Shown piece by piece: positions 1 through 7,835 of a stretch of DNA of 34,832 bases. Under the pieces are notes generated by a model. The model did no database searches and was not told the origin of the DNA. It saw nothing but the letters and a program-made list of their open reading frames with translations. Position 1 is the first letter of the stretch. Each line of letters begins with the position of its first letter. Origin of the DNA: Thermosulfidibacter sp. (GTDB lineage Bacteria; Thermosulfidibacterota; Thermosulfidibacteria; Thermosulfidibacterales; Thermosulfidibacteraceae); the NCBI GenBank assembly GCA_023269715.1, contig JAGDVO010000005.1, positions 27,596 through 62,427 of the forward strand. Reading direction: 5' to 3'. The position numbers and the translations under genes were made by a program.

Positions 1-30
1 CTGCCGCGGGTTCGAATCCCGCCCTCTCCG
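1..30 (+). tRNA. tRNA-Ser, 3' end only (cut by window edge)
   Basis: Only the T-arm and the 3' acceptor strand are inside the window. The T stem pairs positions 6-10 with 18-22 around the loop TTCGAAT (11-17). The acceptor strand CCTCTCC (23-29) is followed by discriminator G (30). This acceptor end with a G discriminator is typical of bacterial tRNA-Ser (5' strand GGAGAGG), but the anticodon is outside the window. No CCA is encoded: the next bases are TAGG. Identity is inferred from the acceptor end alone. Confidence 0.7.
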
Positions 31-40
31 TAGGAAGGAA

Positions 41-141
41 GGCCGTAAGGTCCTGTGCAAAGGGAGGCTGCGAACCCCGCCAGGCCCGGAAGGGAGCAAC
101 GGTAAGCAGTACTCTCTTGTGCCGCAGGGTGCCTTACGGCT
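41..141 (+). ncRNA. ffs: Signal recognition particle RNA, small bacterial (4.5S) type
   Basis: The conserved SRP domain IV hairpin is visible at about 81-100: a stem closed by the GGAA tetraloop (88-91), with the asymmetric internal loop bases AGCA on the 3' side that bind the Ffh M domain. The ends close on each other: GGCCGTAAGG (41-50) pairs with CCTTACGGC and a final T (132-141). The length of about 100 nt matches the short form lacking the Alu domain. The RNA recruits Ffh to signal sequences and docks on FtsY. It lies 10 nt after tRNA-Ser, so both are probably processed from one transcript. Exact ends are estimated from the pairing. Confidence 0.93.
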
Positions 142-186
142 TAATTGACATTTAGAAATCCTAACTAAAAATTCCAAAGGCCAATA

Positions 187-744
187 ATGAACGTTAAAAG
201 AACTATAATAAAAGCTGGGAAGGTATTATGGGAAGAACACCTTGTAACTAGTCACAGTGGTAATATTTCAGTAAGGGAGGGCGACTTTGTATACATAACG
301 AATACAGGTACGAAGTTAGGTTTCTTGGAAGAATCGGATATCTCAACAGTCCCCATCCAAGCGGGAAGAAACGAATACCCTTTTATCTCAAGTGAATGGG
401 ACATCCATAGAGGACTCTATTTAAACACAAAAAGGACCGTTATAATACACGCCCATCCACCTTGCACAGTAACACTATCCCTAAACTACGAAAAAATAGA
501 AGCTATAGATTACGAAGGGAAAATATCCTTTAAAATAGCTCCTGTTATCGAAAATCTTGAAGATAGAAAAAAACTGTTGGAATCACTTCTCGACAAATTT
601 GAAAATTATAAAATAGTTGTAATCAGAGGACATGGTACATTTACACTCACAGATTCAATAGAAGAGGCCATCTTTTTGACCTCAAGTCTCGAATTCTCAT
701 CGAAGGTACTTATCTTTAACGCTATATTCAACAAAAAACTTTAG
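187..744 (+). CDS. Class II aldolase/adducin family protein
   Basis: A 185-residue protein, close to the length of short class II (zinc) aldolases such as L-fuculose-1-phosphate aldolase. Visible family marks are SGN (24-26) and TGTKLG (40-45) in the phosphate-binding region, SSE (68-70) whose Glu is the likely catalytic base, and the zinc ligands HAH (88-90) and H149 in GHG. The fold covers aldolases, epimerases and methylthioribulose-1-phosphate dehydratase, so the substrate is not fixed by sequence. The enzyme is presumably cytoplasmic. A weak AAAGG lies 6 nt before the ATG. The gene follows ffs and runs tail to tail with mreB, only 10 bp apart, with no pathway partner next to it. The family call is firm; the reaction is unknown. 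Confidence 0.85.
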   Translation: MNVKRTIIKAGKVLWEEHLVTSHSGNISVREGDFVYITNTGTKLGFLEESDISTVPIQAGRNEYPFISSEWDIHRGLYLNTKRTVIIHAHPPCTVTLSLNYEKIEAIDYEGKISFKIAPVIENLEDRKKLLESLLDKFENYKIVVIRGHGTFTLTDSIEEAIFLTSSLEFSSKVLIFNAIFNKKL

Positions 745-754
745 ATCAATCAGA

Positions 755-1804
755 TTAAACGAAGGCATTCCTATAGTTATCATACTCTTCAAGTGCCTTC
801 CCAGCTCCCAAAACAACTACCTCAAGCGGATTAGAAACCCTAACAACTTTCACCTTTATTTTCCTTTCCATAAACCTATCAAGACCATGTAAAAGAGAAC
901 CACCACCGGTAAGATAAACTCCATTCTTTGCGATGTCAGAAACCAACTCAGGTGTAGTTATATCTAGAACTCTTCTTACAGCATCAACCATGGTTTCCAC
1001 GTAGGGCGATACAGCTTCCCATACCTCCTCGCTGGTTATTTCAACCTCCTTAGGGGTTCCACTAGCTAAATCCCTACCACCTACTACCATTCTCCCCTTT
1101 CTCTCCTCCGGGGTTGCACTACCTATAGAGATTTTTACGTTTTCAGCATCACTCCACCCTATCAGAAGATTGTATTTATCCCTAACATAGTTTCTTATAG
1201 CCTCATCCAACTCATTCCCAGCCACTCTTATAGAATCCTTTACCGAAATCCCACCCATTGAAATAACAGCTATATCGGTCGTACCTCCGCCTATATCAAC
1301 AACCATATTACCCCTTGGCTCATGAATAGGTATACCAGCACCAATAGCAGCAGCCATAGGCTCGTCTATCAAGAGAACCTCCTTAGCACCAAGCTCATGA
1401 GCAATATCCACTACAGCACTCTTTTCAACTTGAGTAACTTTGGAAGGAATACACATAACCATCCTTACCTTACCAGTTTTAAGCTTCAAACCCGCCTTAT
1501 TAAAGAAATTTCTTAGCATAAAATAGGTAGCATCGTAATGATCTATCACACCGTCGTTTATCGGATTTATCACGTCTATATGTTTGGGGCTCCTACCCCA
1601 CATAACCTTAGCTTCTCTACCAACCGCCACCACCTCGCTTTTATTCTCTATAGCTATAAAGGAAGGCTCATTTAAAACTATACCCTCCCCGACAAGATAT
1701 ATCAGAGTATTAGCAGTTCCAAGATCTATAGCCATATCGACTTTAAGAACAACTCCAAATAGACTCTCAAACCACTCCCTTATCCTATCAAGCAATCCCA
1801 TCAT
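755..1804 (-). CDS. mreB: Rod shape-determining protein MreB (actin homologue)
   Basis: The 349-residue protein has the full bacterial actin pattern: phosphate-1 loop DLGTANT (27-33), connect-1 region IDEPMAAAIGAGI (146-158), phosphate-2 loop VVDIGGGTTDIAV (168-180) and adenosine motif TGGGSLLHGL (299-308). The first ~17 residues (hydrophobic and charged residues alternating, two Trp/Phe-rich turns) resemble the amphipathic membrane-binding helix of MreB from diderms. MreB polymerises on the inner face of the cytoplasmic membrane and guides lateral peptidoglycan synthesis. Two adjacent ATG codons are possible starts; the first overlaps the TGA of the upstream GAF-protein gene, which suggests translational coupling. 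The usual partners mreC and mreD are not in this window; instead the gene closes the tol-pal block. Confidence 0.96.
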   Translation of the reverse strand: MMGLLDRIREWFESLFGVVLKVDMAIDLGTANTLIYLVGEGIVLNEPSFIAIENKSEVVAVGREAKVMWGRSPKHIDVINPINDGVIDHYDATYFMLRNFFNKAGLKLKTGKVRMVMCIPSKVTQVEKSAVVDIAHELGAKEVLLIDEPMAAAIGAGIPIHEPRGNMVVDIGGGTTDIAVISMGGISVKDSIRVAGNELDEAIRNYVRDKYNLLIGWSDAENVKISIGSATPEERKGRMVVGGRDLASGTPKEVEITSEEVWEAVSPYVETMVDAVRRVLDITTPELVSDIAKNGVYLTGGGSLLHGLDRFMERKIKVKVVRVSNPLEVVVLGAGKALEEYDNYRNAFV

Positions 1805-3144
1805 ATGAAGAACCTCTTTTTCTGAATTTTCTTATCCTCATCTCTCAAAATATGATCGAGTTTATAGAGCAAATTATCAACGCTCGACACTTCATCGGGC
1901 ATAATAAAGGTATGGGTGTTGTAAATGTTGACCACATCGACACTGTTCATAAACTCCCTAACAGCCTTTGAAGCCTCTTTAGCCATATCTCTACTTTCAA
2001 ACATTGAAAGCATGGCCATGAAGTTATCCTTTATCTTATACATGTAGAACTTAGGGAACTTTTCCTTCAGAGAGTAAAAAACCTCCCAATAGGTCCTATC
2101 CGTCTCCCAAAAACCCTTTCTTGAAACATCCTTTACAAATTCCTTTATTTCTATGAGTATCAAGAGTAACTTCAGATTCTCCCTGGAAACCCTGTTAGAA
2201 ATTATCCTTAAACGATTCAAAAAGCTCTCGGTAGGTGATACAAGTTCACTCTTTTCATCAGTAGCCTCAATCATCCTGACAAAAATTCTACCAAAGATAT
2301 CAAAAACATCAAAAAGATCCTCTGTGAGATAATTCTCTTTCTTTGACAATACAACAAACACATATCTTCTCGTCACTCCCCTATAGGGAATAATGAAACC
2401 ATATCCTTTAAGGCCTGGTAAAAACTCTTCTTCATCTAAGACGACGTAAGGTTCATTCCTATCAAATGCCAGATACACAATAGATCGAGGTATAACCTTT
2501 ATGTCATTGGCATTCAAACCACCAAAGGTGTGAAGCGCAATGGATACAATATCATCCCCTTCCTTATAAAAAAAACCTATAAAATCAAGCTCTAAAAACT
2601 CACCTACACTGTAAAGTACAAGCGAAGGATCACTTTCTTCTACTACTCGATCCAACATATCTTTAAGCATGTTAAACTTAGATCTTACAACATAGGAGAA
2701 TTCTACTTCAACAAATCTCACAAGAATCGTTTTTAGAAACTTAACAAGAGCAATTAAAATCTTCTGAGATCTTTCAGGAAACACGTCCAGCCTATCCGAA
2801 GAAAAGGCTAACAAAAATCTTCTAGATCCCACTTTAAATGGAATCGCCATAAAACTCCTTGGAGGCTTATCCCTATAAGGTACACCAAGTGACTCTATAA
2901 GTGATGAATCTGAAGTTACGAAAATCTCCGGCCAACTGCTTATAACGAAAGAAAGAAGATTTTCTCTATTTTCCCCACCAACAAAAAAACACACTTCAGG
3001 TATTTCCCTCCTAACAGAGAAGGAAGTAATAGGTACAAACTTGTCCTTTTCAACTTCACCGTATATAACTCCATCTTCAGCCTCTAAAAAGTCAACTGCC
3101 AATCTTATTAAATTATCGAGAACCTCCTTTGTTCCCTCAGTCAT
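1801..3144 (-). CDS. Tandem GAF-domain protein with a degenerate GGDEF-like C-terminus
   Basis: I do not recognise this as a named gene. Residues of about 10-145 and 160-295 each read like a GAF sensor domain. About 310-440 follows the GGDEF outline: a LLLILIEI core strand, the sequence IKDNF where GGDEF should be, a following AMLSMF strand, an EASKAVREFM helix, and a C-terminal LLYKLDHIL helix. Both catalytic Gly residues are replaced, so diguanylate cyclase activity is unlikely; it may be a sensor or scaffold. No signal peptide or membrane segment is seen. A GTG at 3162 is also in frame, but the ATG at 3144 is preceded at proper distance by GAGAGGGG and is preferred (447 residues). The gene sits between cpoB and mreB and overlaps mreB by 4 nt. 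Confidence 0.75.
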   Translation of the reverse strand: MTEGTKEVLDNLIRLAVDFLEAEDGVIYGEVEKDKFVPITSFSVRREIPEVCFFVGGENRENLLSFVISSWPEIFVTSDSSLIESLGVPYRDKPPRSFMAIPFKVGSRRFLLAFSSDRLDVFPERSQKILIALVKFLKTILVRFVEVEFSYVVRSKFNMLKDMLDRVVEESDPSLVLYSVGEFLELDFIGFFYKEGDDIVSIALHTFGGLNANDIKVIPRSIVYLAFDRNEPYVVLDEEEFLPGLKGYGFIIPYRGVTRRYVFVVLSKKENYLTEDLFDVFDIFGRIFVRMIEATDEKSELVSPTESFLNRLRIISNRVSRENLKLLLILIEIKEFVKDVSRKGFWETDRTYWEVFYSLKEKFPKFYMYKIKDNFMAMLSMFESRDMAKEASKAVREFMNSVDVVNIYNTHTFIMPDEVSSVDNLLYKLDHILRDEDKKIQKKRFFI

Positions 3145-3158
3145 AATCAAAACCCCTC

Positions 3159-3917
3159 TCACTTCTTCATGCCAAGTATCTTTTTTGCCTCCTGTGCTTC
3201 CTTACTATTTGGATATTTATCCATCAACATCTTTAAAAGTATATCCCTTGATTTTCTATCTCCAATTTTCTCAAAAGCAATAGCCTCTTTAAGATATGAA
3301 GCAGGTATTTTACTATGATCAGGATATCTTGCCCTGTAATCTTCAAAACGAATTATAGCTTCCTTATATCTGCCAGCAATAAAGTACAATTCAGCTAGCC
3401 TGTATGAATAGTCAGCTATTTTGGGATCTTTAGGATTATCAGTTATATACTTCTCATATATAGCTATGGCACCAGTGTAGTTCCCACTAGCTGCAGTCTT
3501 CTCAGCTTCATCTATAAGATTGGATTTAGTGCCATTTGCCTGAGGAAGCTTTTTGATAGACTCACCTATATTCAAAAGGGCGTTTTCCAAAGCGCTTAAC
3601 CTTTGTTTCAAAAGGTCAAGCTCAGTATAAACAGAATCTATATCACCCCTCATCTTATAAACATCCTCCCTAAGTCCATTAACGGTATCTTCTATGCTCT
3701 TGTAATTACCCTTAAGAAGATCTAATGCCTGTAATTTCCCCTCAATCGACTTTAACCTAGCATCAATAGAATCAATCTTTTTAGGAGTTACTTCAAGCTT
3801 TGCTACACTTGACTCCAAGTTACTAACACGGCTATTCAAAACAGCTACATCTTCCTGTGTTGCAAAACATCCAGCTAAAAACGATAAAAGTACACATATA
3901 GACACTATATTTCTCAT
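3159..3917 (-). CDS. cpoB: Tol-Pal system protein CpoB (YbgF), lipoprotein form
   Basis: The protein starts with a lipoprotein signal peptide with lipobox LAGC (14-17, Cys17 as +1). A long heptad-type coiled coil follows (about 25-125; runs such as VSNLESSVAKLE and LDLLKQRLSALENALLNI), then a C-terminal TPR domain (about 130-250) with the YbgF pattern. CpoB coordinates peptidoglycan synthesis with Tol-driven outer-membrane constriction. Most proteobacterial CpoB proteins are soluble periplasmic; a lipidated form occurs in other diderms. The reading frame can be extended to 3974, but the ATG at 3917 begins the signal peptide directly and has AGAGGTG upstream. The end overlaps the frame of the next gene's GTG codon. 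A terminator-like hairpin separates it from pal. Confidence 0.88.
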   Translation of the reverse strand: MRNIVSICVLLSFLAGCFATQEDVAVLNSRVSNLESSVAKLEVTPKKIDSIDARLKSIEGKLQALDLLKGNYKSIEDTVNGLREDVYKMRGDIDSVYTELDLLKQRLSALENALLNIGESIKKLPQANGTKSNLIDEAEKTAASGNYTGAIAIYEKYITDNPKDPKIADYSYRLAELYFIAGRYKEAIIRFEDYRARYPDHSKIPASYLKEAIAFEKIGDRKSRDILLKMLMDKYPNSKEAQEAKKILGMKK

Positions 3918-3968
3918 GACAACACCTCTTCCCACCGAGGGTTTACACGTCAATAATAGCCCTATTGA

Positions 3969-4007
3969 AAACAAATAAAAGGGATAACCCTACTTAGGTT
4001 ACCCCTT
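3969..4007 (-). terminator. Rho-independent terminator or attenuator between pal and cpoB
   Basis: On the minus strand an 11-bp stem (4007-3997 with 3989-3979; one G-U pair) encloses a 7-nt loop, and the bases after it read TTATTTGTTTT. This is the classic hairpin plus T-rich tail. It lies 18 nt after the pal stop codon and before the cpoB start, inside an otherwise continuous operon, so it probably lowers rather than ends expression of cpoB, the GAF gene and mreB. No calculation of stability was made. Confidence 0.75.
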
Positions 4008-4024
4008 ATCCAACAGGAAACCTC

Positions 4025-4603
4025 CTACTGAGTTACCTTAAATTCATCTCTCCTATTCATACGCCAACAACTTGGAGTGTGCTCGAAGCAGATAGGCTTT
4101 TCTTTACCATAACTTATCGTCTTAATCCTATTCTCCTCAATCCCTAGATCTACAAGGTATTTCTTAGCTTCATTTGCTCTCTTCCAGCCAAGAGCAATGT
4201 TATACTCTCTTGATCCCCACTCATCGCAGTGACCTTCGATAGTAATAACCATATTCTTACATTTCTTCATCACCTCTGCAATCTTATCCAAAGTTGGCCT
4301 ATACTCGGGCTTGATATAGTATTTGTCGAAATCGAAGTGAATCATAGGAAATTCCTTTACATTACACTCATCACCAATAGAGGCTACTGGAGCTGGCTTT
4401 TCTTCCACAACAGGAGGAGCTTCCTTAACCGAAGCCTTCACAACCTCTTCCTTTGGGACTGGTTTCTCCTCTACCACCTCCTTCTTCTCAATGGGCTTGG
4501 GAGCAGCTGTTGGCTGTTCACATACAGGAGTCCCACAACTGGACAAAAAAGCTAAAGTACAACCCATTAATGCACCAACAATACCATACATTAACTTACT
4601 CAT
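4025..4603 (-). CDS. pal: Peptidoglycan-associated lipoprotein Pal
   Basis: A 192-residue lipoprotein with signal peptide and lipobox LSSC (20-23), a Pro/Lys/Glu/Val-rich linker (about 28-75), and an OmpA-like peptidoglycan-binding domain (about 85-190). The domain shows FDFDKYYI (90-97), EGHCDEWGSREYN (123-135) and NRR (183-185), the residues that contact diaminopimelate in this family. Pal anchors the outer membrane to the wall and binds TolB. The third position after NRR, usually V, is D here; this is a small deviation. It has two extra Cys residues, C172 and C179, near the C-terminus that could pair in the periplasm. The start is preceded by GGAGGTGA and lies 3 nt after the tolB stop, so the two are coupled. 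Confidence 0.97.
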   Translation of the reverse strand: MSKLMYGIVGALMGCTLAFLSSCGTPVCEQPTAAPKPIEKKEVVEEKPVPKEEVVKASVKEAPPVVEEKPAPVASIGDECNVKEFPMIHFDFDKYYIKPEYRPTLDKIAEVMKKCKNMVITIEGHCDEWGSREYNIALGWKRANEAKKYLVDLGIEENRIKTISYGKEKPICFEHTPSCWRMNRRDEFKVTQ

Positions 4604-4606
4604 AAC

Positions 4607-5860
4607 TCACCTCCAATATGGATTCTGCCAATATCCTGTAGCAACCCTTACTTCAATGCTACCATATAAGGATCTTATAAACAAGTTGCCCCCTTTTACG
4701 TATACTATATAATCACTATTCACAGAAAAGGAAGGATCCTCTCCATTACCCAGCAAAACTATATTGCCCGTTTTAAGATAGTACACCCTCAAGAACCATC
4801 CACCTTCCATAGAGGAATAAATTATCTTTTCACCGTCGGGTGACCAATCGGGGTCAACGTCATACCTACCTGCTGTAATCCTTCTAATTCTATTACTAGA
4901 AAAATCGTAAATATAGATACTGGGATGACCAGCTCTATTAGATACGTAGGCTAATTCTCTACCATCAGGAGACCAGGTTGGTGAAGTGTTAATAACACCC
5001 CTTTCTACTATAAGGGGAGTTACTTTTCCCGTTTTAGGATCACACAGGAATATACCGCCCTCCGCACCTTTGTAGCCTGTAAAAGCTATCCTTGAACCAT
5101 CGGGCGAATAAACTGGTGTACTATCAGGACCAGGTGTAGAACAAACCTTTCTATATTTCCCCGTTGCAAGCTCAAGTTCATATATATCAAAATCACCATG
5201 GACCATCATTGAAAATATTATTTTACTCCTATCGGGAGAAAAGCTTGGTGAAAGAATAGGATTAGTACTATATAGTACCCTCCTATACGTCCTTGTGCCA
5301 GGATCAACTAACAAAATCTCATTGCCACCACCTATTTTTCTAACAGCTACTATCTCTCTTCCCAATAAACCCTTTCTGCCCGTTATGAGTTCGTATATAA
5401 TATCGGCTATTCTATGAGCCACCATAAACGGTTCATTCGATTTTGCCTTTAAAATCTTCTCAAAAATTTTCTCTCCACTTTCCGAAGAATAAATTTTCAA
5501 ATCTGTAATTAAGGAATCTCCTTCCAGACTAACGTTATACTCAACATAAAGGACAGCCCCAATTAACCTAACATCATCCATCGACAACTTAGACGAGGTA
5601 AAGAGGGGTAAGAATATACCATACACATCCAGATCTTTCTCTAGATAACTCTTTATCTCATCCGAACCTCTACCGCTATAGTAAAACAGAACCTGTAGCT
5701 TCTTCTGACCAGGGCTTGTTATGTCAACATAGATCCTTGAAGATCCACTACTTTCATTCTGAGCCAGAATAGGAATAGACAAAAATACCAAAAAAATAGA
5801 AATAAAGAACAAACTGAAAAATCCAAAAAACAAACTCGTCCACTTAGCTCTTGGCTTCAT
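4607..5860 (-). CDS. tolB: Tol-Pal system protein TolB (periplasmic beta-propeller)
   Basis: After a long hydrophobic signal peptide (about 1-35, ending near LAQ), the protein has the TolB N-terminal domain and then repeats of the PD40/WD40-like type: SPSFSPDRSKIIF, TPVYSPDGSRIAF, SPTWSPDGRELAY, DPDWSPDGEKIIY and a degenerate fifth, DPSFSVNSDYIVY. TolB binds Pal and carries the Tol signal to the outer membrane. The frame also opens at 5878, where its ATG overlaps the tolA stop (TAATG). The ATG at 5860 has GGGTGGGG at good distance and leads directly into the signal peptide, so it is preferred; both remain possible. The order tolA-tolB-pal with gaps of a few nt is the standard operon. Confidence 0.95.
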   Translation of the reverse strand: MKPRAKWTSLFFGFFSLFFISIFLVFLSIPILAQNESSGSSRIYVDITSPGQKKLQVLFYYSGRGSDEIKSYLEKDLDVYGIFLPLFTSSKLSMDDVRLIGAVLYVEYNVSLEGDSLITDLKIYSSESGEKIFEKILKAKSNEPFMVAHRIADIIYELITGRKGLLGREIVAVRKIGGGNEILLVDPGTRTYRRVLYSTNPILSPSFSPDRSKIIFSMMVHGDFDIYELELATGKYRKVCSTPGPDSTPVYSPDGSRIAFTGYKGAEGGIFLCDPKTGKVTPLIVERGVINTSPTWSPDGRELAYVSNRAGHPSIYIYDFSSNRIRRITAGRYDVDPDWSPDGEKIIYSSMEGGWFLRVYYLKTGNIVLLGNGEDPSFSVNSDYIVYVKGGNLFIRSLYGSIEVRVATGYWQNPYWR

Positions 5861-5877
5861 CACATCCCCACCCTTCA

Positions 5878-6717
5878 TTATAATCTAAACCTGATGCCAA
5901 GTTCCATATAATCATACTTCCAAGTCTCGGGCAAGGAACCAAAGGGTGAAGAAAACTTAACCGCTCTGTATACACTGGAATCAAACAGAGCATCACCAGA
6001 TTTTTTCTCAAAGAAAAGATCCACTATCCTTCCGCTTCTATCTATTTTCACAACTACTATAGCTTCTTTAGCCCCACCCTTTTCTGGATAACTCCAGTTA
6101 GACTGTATCTTTCTCACGATCTTACCTATGTATATTGAAAGGAGAGGATCTACATTGCCACTCCCACTTCCACCTAATGAAACACCGAATGAAAGACCGC
6201 CACCCGTAGTATATGTGTAGATTTCCCTTCCATATCCACCACCTCTGCTACTTCCAGCACCTATAGCTTTCAACCTCTCTTTTAGGTATGCTTCCTCTCT
6301 CAGCTTAGCTATTTTCTCCTCAAGCATAGAAGTATCTACCGCCTCTTTCTGATGTTCAACCTTCCTTGCCACCTTATTTTTAGAATAGATAATCTCCTGT
6401 CTTTCCTTTGTCTCTGTACTAGCTTTACTCTTCTCAATCTTCGTTTTCTCAATAGAACCACCTTTATACTCTCCTTTAGTTTCCTTTGTTACATCTTTAG
6501 CACTTGGAGTTGTTTCCGGTATTTTACTTCCACTTATAGAACCTACGGAACCGTACTCACCGAGACCAACAACACTTACGTTATAAATCTCCCTTGGTCT
6601 CGTATTCATAGAGCTGACAAACCTCCCATAAATGACAATGGCGAAAAAGAACATGATATGAAGCAAAAAAGAGAGAGCAAGGTACCTATACCATACCTGC
6701 TGTAGCCTAAAAAACAT
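5878..6717 (-). CDS. tolA: TolA-like energy-transducing protein with TonB C-terminal domain
   Basis: A 279-residue protein with one N-terminal membrane segment (about 11-32), then a polar linker rich in Lys, Glu, Thr and Ser (about 60-150), a Gly-rich stretch (about 152-190), and a TonB/TolA C-terminal domain (about 195-279). The last contains the typical pattern YPEKGGAKEAIVVVKIDRSG followed by a FSSPFG segment. TolA spans the periplasm and transmits proton-motive force from TolQR to TolB-Pal. It is shorter than E. coli TolA because the helical domain II is small, as in many non-enteric bacteria. Its place between tolR and tolB makes TolA more likely than TonB. Its ribosome-binding site is poor, so coupling to tolR 2 nt upstream is likely. 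Confidence 0.9.
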   Translation of the reverse strand: MFFRLQQVWYRYLALSFLLHIMFFFAIVIYGRFVSSMNTRPREIYNVSVVGLGEYGSVGSISGSKIPETTPSAKDVTKETKGEYKGGSIEKTKIEKSKASTETKERQEIIYSKNKVARKVEHQKEAVDTSMLEEKIAKLREEAYLKERLKAIGAGSSRGGGYGREIYTYTTGGGLSFGVSLGGSGSGNVDPLLSIYIGKIVRKIQSNWSYPEKGGAKEAIVVVKIDRSGRIVDLFFEKKSGDALFDSSVYRAVKFSSPFGSLPETWKYDYMELGIRFRL

Positions 6718-6719
6718 TA

Positions 6720-7130
6720 CTATGTGCTTCTACCTTCTGGCTTAGTAGCTATTCCAACCTTAACTATCCCAAGAGCCCTAAGTTCGCCAAGTATCTTAAC
6801 AACATACTCAAAGGGAATGTCTTTTTCAGCCTCTATGACTACAGAATCATCCGCCCTATGCATTAGTACATTCTTAGTAACAACTCCTACATCACCAAAA
6901 GTAACAGGTGTATTATCCACAAATATACCCTTTTTAGAAACGGATATAACAAGAGGCTCAGCTGTAACGGGTATCTGAGAAGATTTAGCTTCTGGCAGGT
7001 CCATAACAAGTCCTGTCTTCATCATTGGAGCAGTAACCATGAAAATTATAAGCAAAACCAACATAACATCTACAAGAGGCGTAACATTTATATCCGCAAG
7101 TTGTTTTCTGTTATTCCCATTAACAGTCAT
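6720..7130 (-). CDS. tolR: Biopolymer transport protein TolR/ExbD family
   Basis: A 136-residue ExbD/TolR protein. It has the family start INVTPLVDVMLVLLIIFMVT (14-33), where D21 is the proton-conducting aspartate of the single membrane segment. A periplasmic domain of about 100 residues follows. With TolQ it forms the proton-driven motor of the Tol system in the inner membrane. The ATG overlaps the tolQ TGA (ATGA) and is preceded by GGAGGATAGG. The length is normal and no key residue is missing. Confidence 0.95.
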   Translation of the reverse strand: MTVNGNNRKQLADINVTPLVDVMLVLLIIFMVTAPMMKTGLVMDLPEAKSSQIPVTAEPLVISVSKKGIFVDNTPVTFGDVGVVTKNVLMHRADDSVVIEAEKDIPFEYVVKILGELRALGIVKVGIATKPEGRST

Positions 7131-7741
7131 TTCCTATCCTCCATGTTCAAAAATATTATCGAATAAGCTCTAAATTTTTCAAGAATATCTTCTATCCGGC
7201 CATTCACATAGTTATAGAAGAACACCGCAGGTATAGCCACAAAAAGACCAAGAGCAGTATTAACAAGAGCTTCCGATATACCAGGCGCAACAACAGCAAG
7301 ACTTGCGGAACCCTGTAGCCCTATACTGTGAAATGCTTTAACTATCCCCCAAACAGTTCCCAATAGTCCCACAAAGGGAGACACACTACCAGCACTCGCT
7401 AGGATAGAGAGTCCCCAACTATAGTTTCTCCTTGCTACGAGTTCGCAGGACTCAATTATATCCTTTGGCTCCTTGAATTTTATTGTATTCAAAAGTCTAA
7501 CAAAGACACCAAAGGGAGTATCACCATCAGCTTCCTCGATAATCCTATCTTTAGAAGACCCCTTCTCAATTAATCTATATATAGCTTCTTCTTTATTCTT
7601 AACGGTGGTAAGCTGAAAGTACTTCTGGAAAAAGATAGCCCAGGATAGAATAGATAAAACTGCTAAGACTAGAACAACGACTATAATAACAGGATCTTTA
7701 AAAGCAGTAGAAAAATAGATAGCAAGAATATTTGTTCCCAT
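7127..7741 (-). CDS. tolQ: Tol-Pal system motor protein TolQ (MotA/TolQ/ExbB family)
   Basis: A 204-residue inner-membrane protein with three hydrophobic segments: about 17-37, then two near the C-terminal half (about 110-135 and 150-175). The conserved GLLGTVWGIVKAFHSIG and the APGISEALVNTALGLFVAIPAVFFYN stretch are hallmarks of TolQ/ExbB. It builds the pentameric stator around TolR. An ATG two codons upstream (7747) directly abuts the Shine-Dalgarno AAGGAGG and could not be read; the ATG at 7741 has the correct 6-nt spacing, so it is the start. It is the first gene of the envelope block, transcribed from the promoter at 7770-7799. Confidence 0.96.
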   Translation of the reverse strand: MGTNILAIYFSTAFKDPVIIVVVLVLAVLSILSWAIFFQKYFQLTTVKNKEEAIYRLIEKGSSKDRIIEEADGDTPFGVFVRLLNTIKFKEPKDIIESCELVARRNYSWGLSILASAGSVSPFVGLLGTVWGIVKAFHSIGLQGSASLAVVAPGISEALVNTALGLFVAIPAVFFYNYVNGRIEDILEKFRAYSIIFLNMEDRK

Positions 7742-7769
7742 CTGCATCCTCCTTTATCATTTGAAAGTA

Positions 7770-7799
7770 ACAATATCACTTAAAAGGCACTCTTGACAA
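7770..7799 (-). promoter_or_regulatory. Predicted promoter of the tol-pal block
   Basis: On the minus strand TTGTCA (7799-7794) is followed after 18 bp by TATTGT (7775-7770). Transcription would start near 7763, about 20 nt ahead of the tolQ start and its AAGGAGG. The -35 occupies the same bases as the -35 of the opposing tRNA promoter, so RNA polymerase cannot use both at once. This rests on match to the sigma-70 consensus only. Confidence 0.5.
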
Positions 7800-7822
7800 G
7801 TACTTTTCAATACCACTATATA
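7793..7822 (+). promoter_or_regulatory. Predicted promoter of the tRNA-rpmH-yidC run
   Basis: A perfect -35 TTGACA (7793-7798) is followed after 18 bp by TATATA (7817-7822). The expected start point is near 7829, a few nt before tRNA-Gln. The quality of the match fits a strong stable-RNA promoter. It is the only good plus-strand promoter seen ahead of the tRNAs and rpmH. Confidence 0.68.
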
Positions 7823-7835
7823 TATAACCAAGCAC

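Noticed and set aside
145-173. A TTGACA at 145-150 ahead of the aldolase-like gene as a promoter
   Set aside because: No acceptable -10 box lies at 16-18 bp (only an A-run), and the start point would fall on the ribosome-binding site. Read-through from the tRNA-Ser/ffs transcript is as likely.
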